From Reyranella sp. (GTDB taxonomy: Bacteria; Pseudomonadota; Alphaproteobacteria; Reyranellales; Reyranellaceae), in assembly GCA_016780605.1 (NCBI GenBank), contig JADHLS010000236.1:1-7571 (forward strand): a stretch of 7,571 bases of DNA, in the 5' to 3' direction. Shown here in pieces: positions 6,603 to 7,571 of this stretch (positions within the stretch are counted from its first letter, which is position 1; each line of letters opens with the position of its first letter). A model generated the notes under the pieces. That model did no database searches. It had not been told where the DNA came from and saw only the letters and a program-made list of their open reading frames with translations. Made by a program: the position numbers and the translations under genes.

Positions 6603-7541
6603 ATGGATCTCGCCGCGTCCGATAAATCCTTCGTCGTCATGATCGCCGCGGCCGCCTTCGTGGTGTTCTGGGCGGCGTGCATGGCGATGACCTACGAGCC
6701 ACCGATCGAGGCGAGGCTCCGAGCGCTGCGCACGCGGCGCATGAAGACCCGCAGCGAGCAGAGCAGGGCCGCCAAGCCCACGACCAGGCAGACTTCGCTC
6801 GGCCTGATGCGTCAGCTCGCCGACCGGCTGAACCTGTTGCGCGGCGCGGCGGCCGACCAGACGACGCGCAAGCTGCGCCAGGCCGGCTTCCACTCGCGCG
6901 ACGCCTCGGTGGTCTATGTCTTCGTCAAGCTGGCGTTGCCGCTGGCCAGCGGGTTCCTGGTGATCCTGCTCACCTCCACCGTGATCCAGGTGTCGGAGGA
7001 CATGATCCTGCCGGTGTGGATGGGCGCAGTGCTGGTGGGCTTCGTCATGCCCGAGCTCTACATCAAGAACGTCACGCAGAAGCGCCGCGAGATCCTGAAC
7101 GGCGTGCTGCCCGAGGGGCTCGACCTCCTCACCATCTGCGTCGAGGCGGGGCTCAGCATCGACGCCGCCTTCCGCCGCGTCGCCAAGGAGATGCGCGGCT
7201 CGATGGCCGAGCTTGCCACCGAGTTCGAGATGACGGCGATCGAGCTCACCTATCTGCCGGACCGCCAGCAGGCGCTGGAGAACATGGCCGAACGCTCCGA
7301 TTCGCCCGCAGTTGCCGCCCTGGTCAATGCTCTCCGTCAGACTGAAAAATACGGCACCCCGCTCGCTAATTCGCTTCGTATCCTGTCCCAGGAGTTCCGG
7401 CAGACCCGCGCTTCGAAGGCCGAGGAGAAGGGCGCGCGCATGCCCGCGCTGATGACCGTCCCGCTGATGGTCTTCATCCTGCCGACCTTGATCGCCGTGC
7501 TCCTAGCGCCCGCTCTTATGTCGGCGTTTTCCTTGACATAA
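6603..7541 (+). CDS. tadC: Tad pilus inner-membrane platform protein TadC (T2SSF domain)
   Basis: TadC is the second inner-membrane platform protein and probably pairs with TadB above the CpaF hexamer. The 312-residue product has membrane segments at about 10-29, 108-128, 137-155 and 283-305. A basic cytoplasmic loop lies at 36-62. The T2SSF domain is at about 165-285, with LPEGLDLLTICVEAGLSID (169-187) and YGTPLANSLRILSQEFR (250-266) as its hallmarks. The DLLTICVEAG form and the late YGTPLA motif are typical of TadC rather than TadB. It is a diverged relative of the preceding tadB, from an ancient family duplication. It starts 7 bases after tadB. It is the last gene in view: its TAA (7539-7541) lies inside a promoter-like element, so the operon may end here. 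A TPR protein (TadD) commonly follows in other loci but cannot be seen. Confidence 0.94.
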   Translation: MDLAASDKSFVVMIAAAAFVVFWAACMAMTYEPPIEARLRALRTRRMKTRSEQSRAAKPTTRQTSLGLMRQLADRLNLLRGAAADQTTRKLRQAGFHSRDASVVYVFVKLALPLASGFLVILLTSTVIQVSEDMILPVWMGAVLVGFVMPELYIKNVTQKRREILNGVLPEGLDLLTICVEAGLSIDAAFRRVAKEMRGSMAELATEFEMTAIELTYLPDRQQALENMAERSDSPAVAALVNALRQTEKYGTPLANSLRILSQEFRQTRASKAEEKGARMPALMTVPLMVFILPTLIAVLLAPALMSAFSLT

Positions 7542-7560
7542 ATTGTATCAATTTCTATTA
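7532..7560 (+). promoter_or_regulatory. Candidate housekeeping-sigma promoter reading out of tadC
   Basis: CTTGAC (7532-7537; TTGACA at 7533-7538) is a perfect -35 core. After 17 bases comes CTATTA (7555-7560), matching 4 of 6 of the alphaproteobacterial -10 form CTATAT. Transcription would start near the right edge and run to a gene beyond it. The -35 overlaps the tadC stop region, so part of the match could be chance, but the fall to 80% AT right after the stop favours a real regulatory region. Confidence 0.5.
7540..7554. promoter_or_regulatory. Inverted repeat, possible operator in the promoter spacer
   Basis: AAATTG-TAT-CAATTT is a perfect dyad with 6-base arms and a 3-base centre. It sits wholly between the candidate -35 and -10 elements, where a bound repressor or a spacer-twisting regulator would act. 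It is too AU-rich and lacks a U-tract, so it does not look like a terminator. The regulator is unknown. Confidence 0.4.
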
Positions 7561-7571
7561 CTTAGATCATA

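Noticed and set aside
5558..6682. Open frame of 374 codons on the - strand opposite tadB
   Set aside because: Its composition is dominated by Arg, His, Ala and Asp, and it is fully explained by GC-rich third-position bias of tadB.
7540..7560. Rho-independent terminator after tadC
   Set aside because: The dyad has only one G-C pair in six and is not followed by a U-tract, so the hairpin would be weak; an operator reading fits better.
1..7571. Mobile element, CRISPR, tRNA or rRNA, or a new defence system
   Set aside because: No transposase, terminal repeats, spaced direct repeats or RNA-gene-like sequence is seen; all genes belong to the known Tad pilus set.

Overview
The window is a compact, one-direction (+ strand) block of six genes that encode the core of a Tad/Flp (type IVc) pilus secretion machine. 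In order they are cpaC/rcpA (outer-membrane secretin, 5' end cut off by the window), cpaD (outer-membrane lipoprotein), cpaE/tadZ (degenerate receiver plus ParA/MinD-like localisation ATPase), cpaF/tadA (secretion ATPase), tadB and tadC (inner-membrane platform proteins). The very high GC content with G/C-ending codons, the cpaC-cpaD-cpaE-cpaF-tadB-tadC order, and the alphaproteobacterial-style CpaD and CpaE point to an alphaproteobacterium, probably an environmental Rhizobiales- or Rhodospirillales-like lineage. I cannot name a genus from sequence alone.

Layout: positions 1-1800 hold cpaC, open at the left edge and carrying an unusually long Ala/Pro-rich region before its periplasmic domains. 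Positions 1804-2490 hold cpaD, ending in a Gly/Ala tail encoded by a GGGGCC micro-repeat that could fold as a G-quadruplex. Positions 2499-3776 hold cpaE; 3777-5597 cpaF, with an enlarged N-terminal region; 5594-6595 tadB; and 6603-7541 tadC. Gaps are 3, 8, 0, -4 and 7 bases, so this is almost certainly one translationally coupled transcript. No stretch over 300 bases lacks a gene. The last 30 bases (7542-7571) turn abruptly AT-rich. Together with the end of tadC they contain a good promoter candidate whose spacer holds a perfect 6+6 inverted repeat, suggesting that a separately controlled transcription unit begins just past the window.

How the genes work together (family knowledge): CpaF hydrolyses ATP at the cytoplasmic face and drives TadB/TadC to assemble or retract Flp pilin. 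The fibre leaves through the CpaC secretin, helped by the lipoprotein CpaD, while CpaE places the machine in the cell. The pilin, prepilin peptidase (CpaA/TadV), CpaB/RcpC, TadD and TadE/F-type pseudopilins are not in this window. The system itself is well known. The less ordinary parts are the cpaD G-tract, the possible duplicated N-terminal domain of CpaF, the loss of both P-loop lysines in CpaE (probably normal for its family), the CpaC linker, and the promoter/operator-like site at the right edge.
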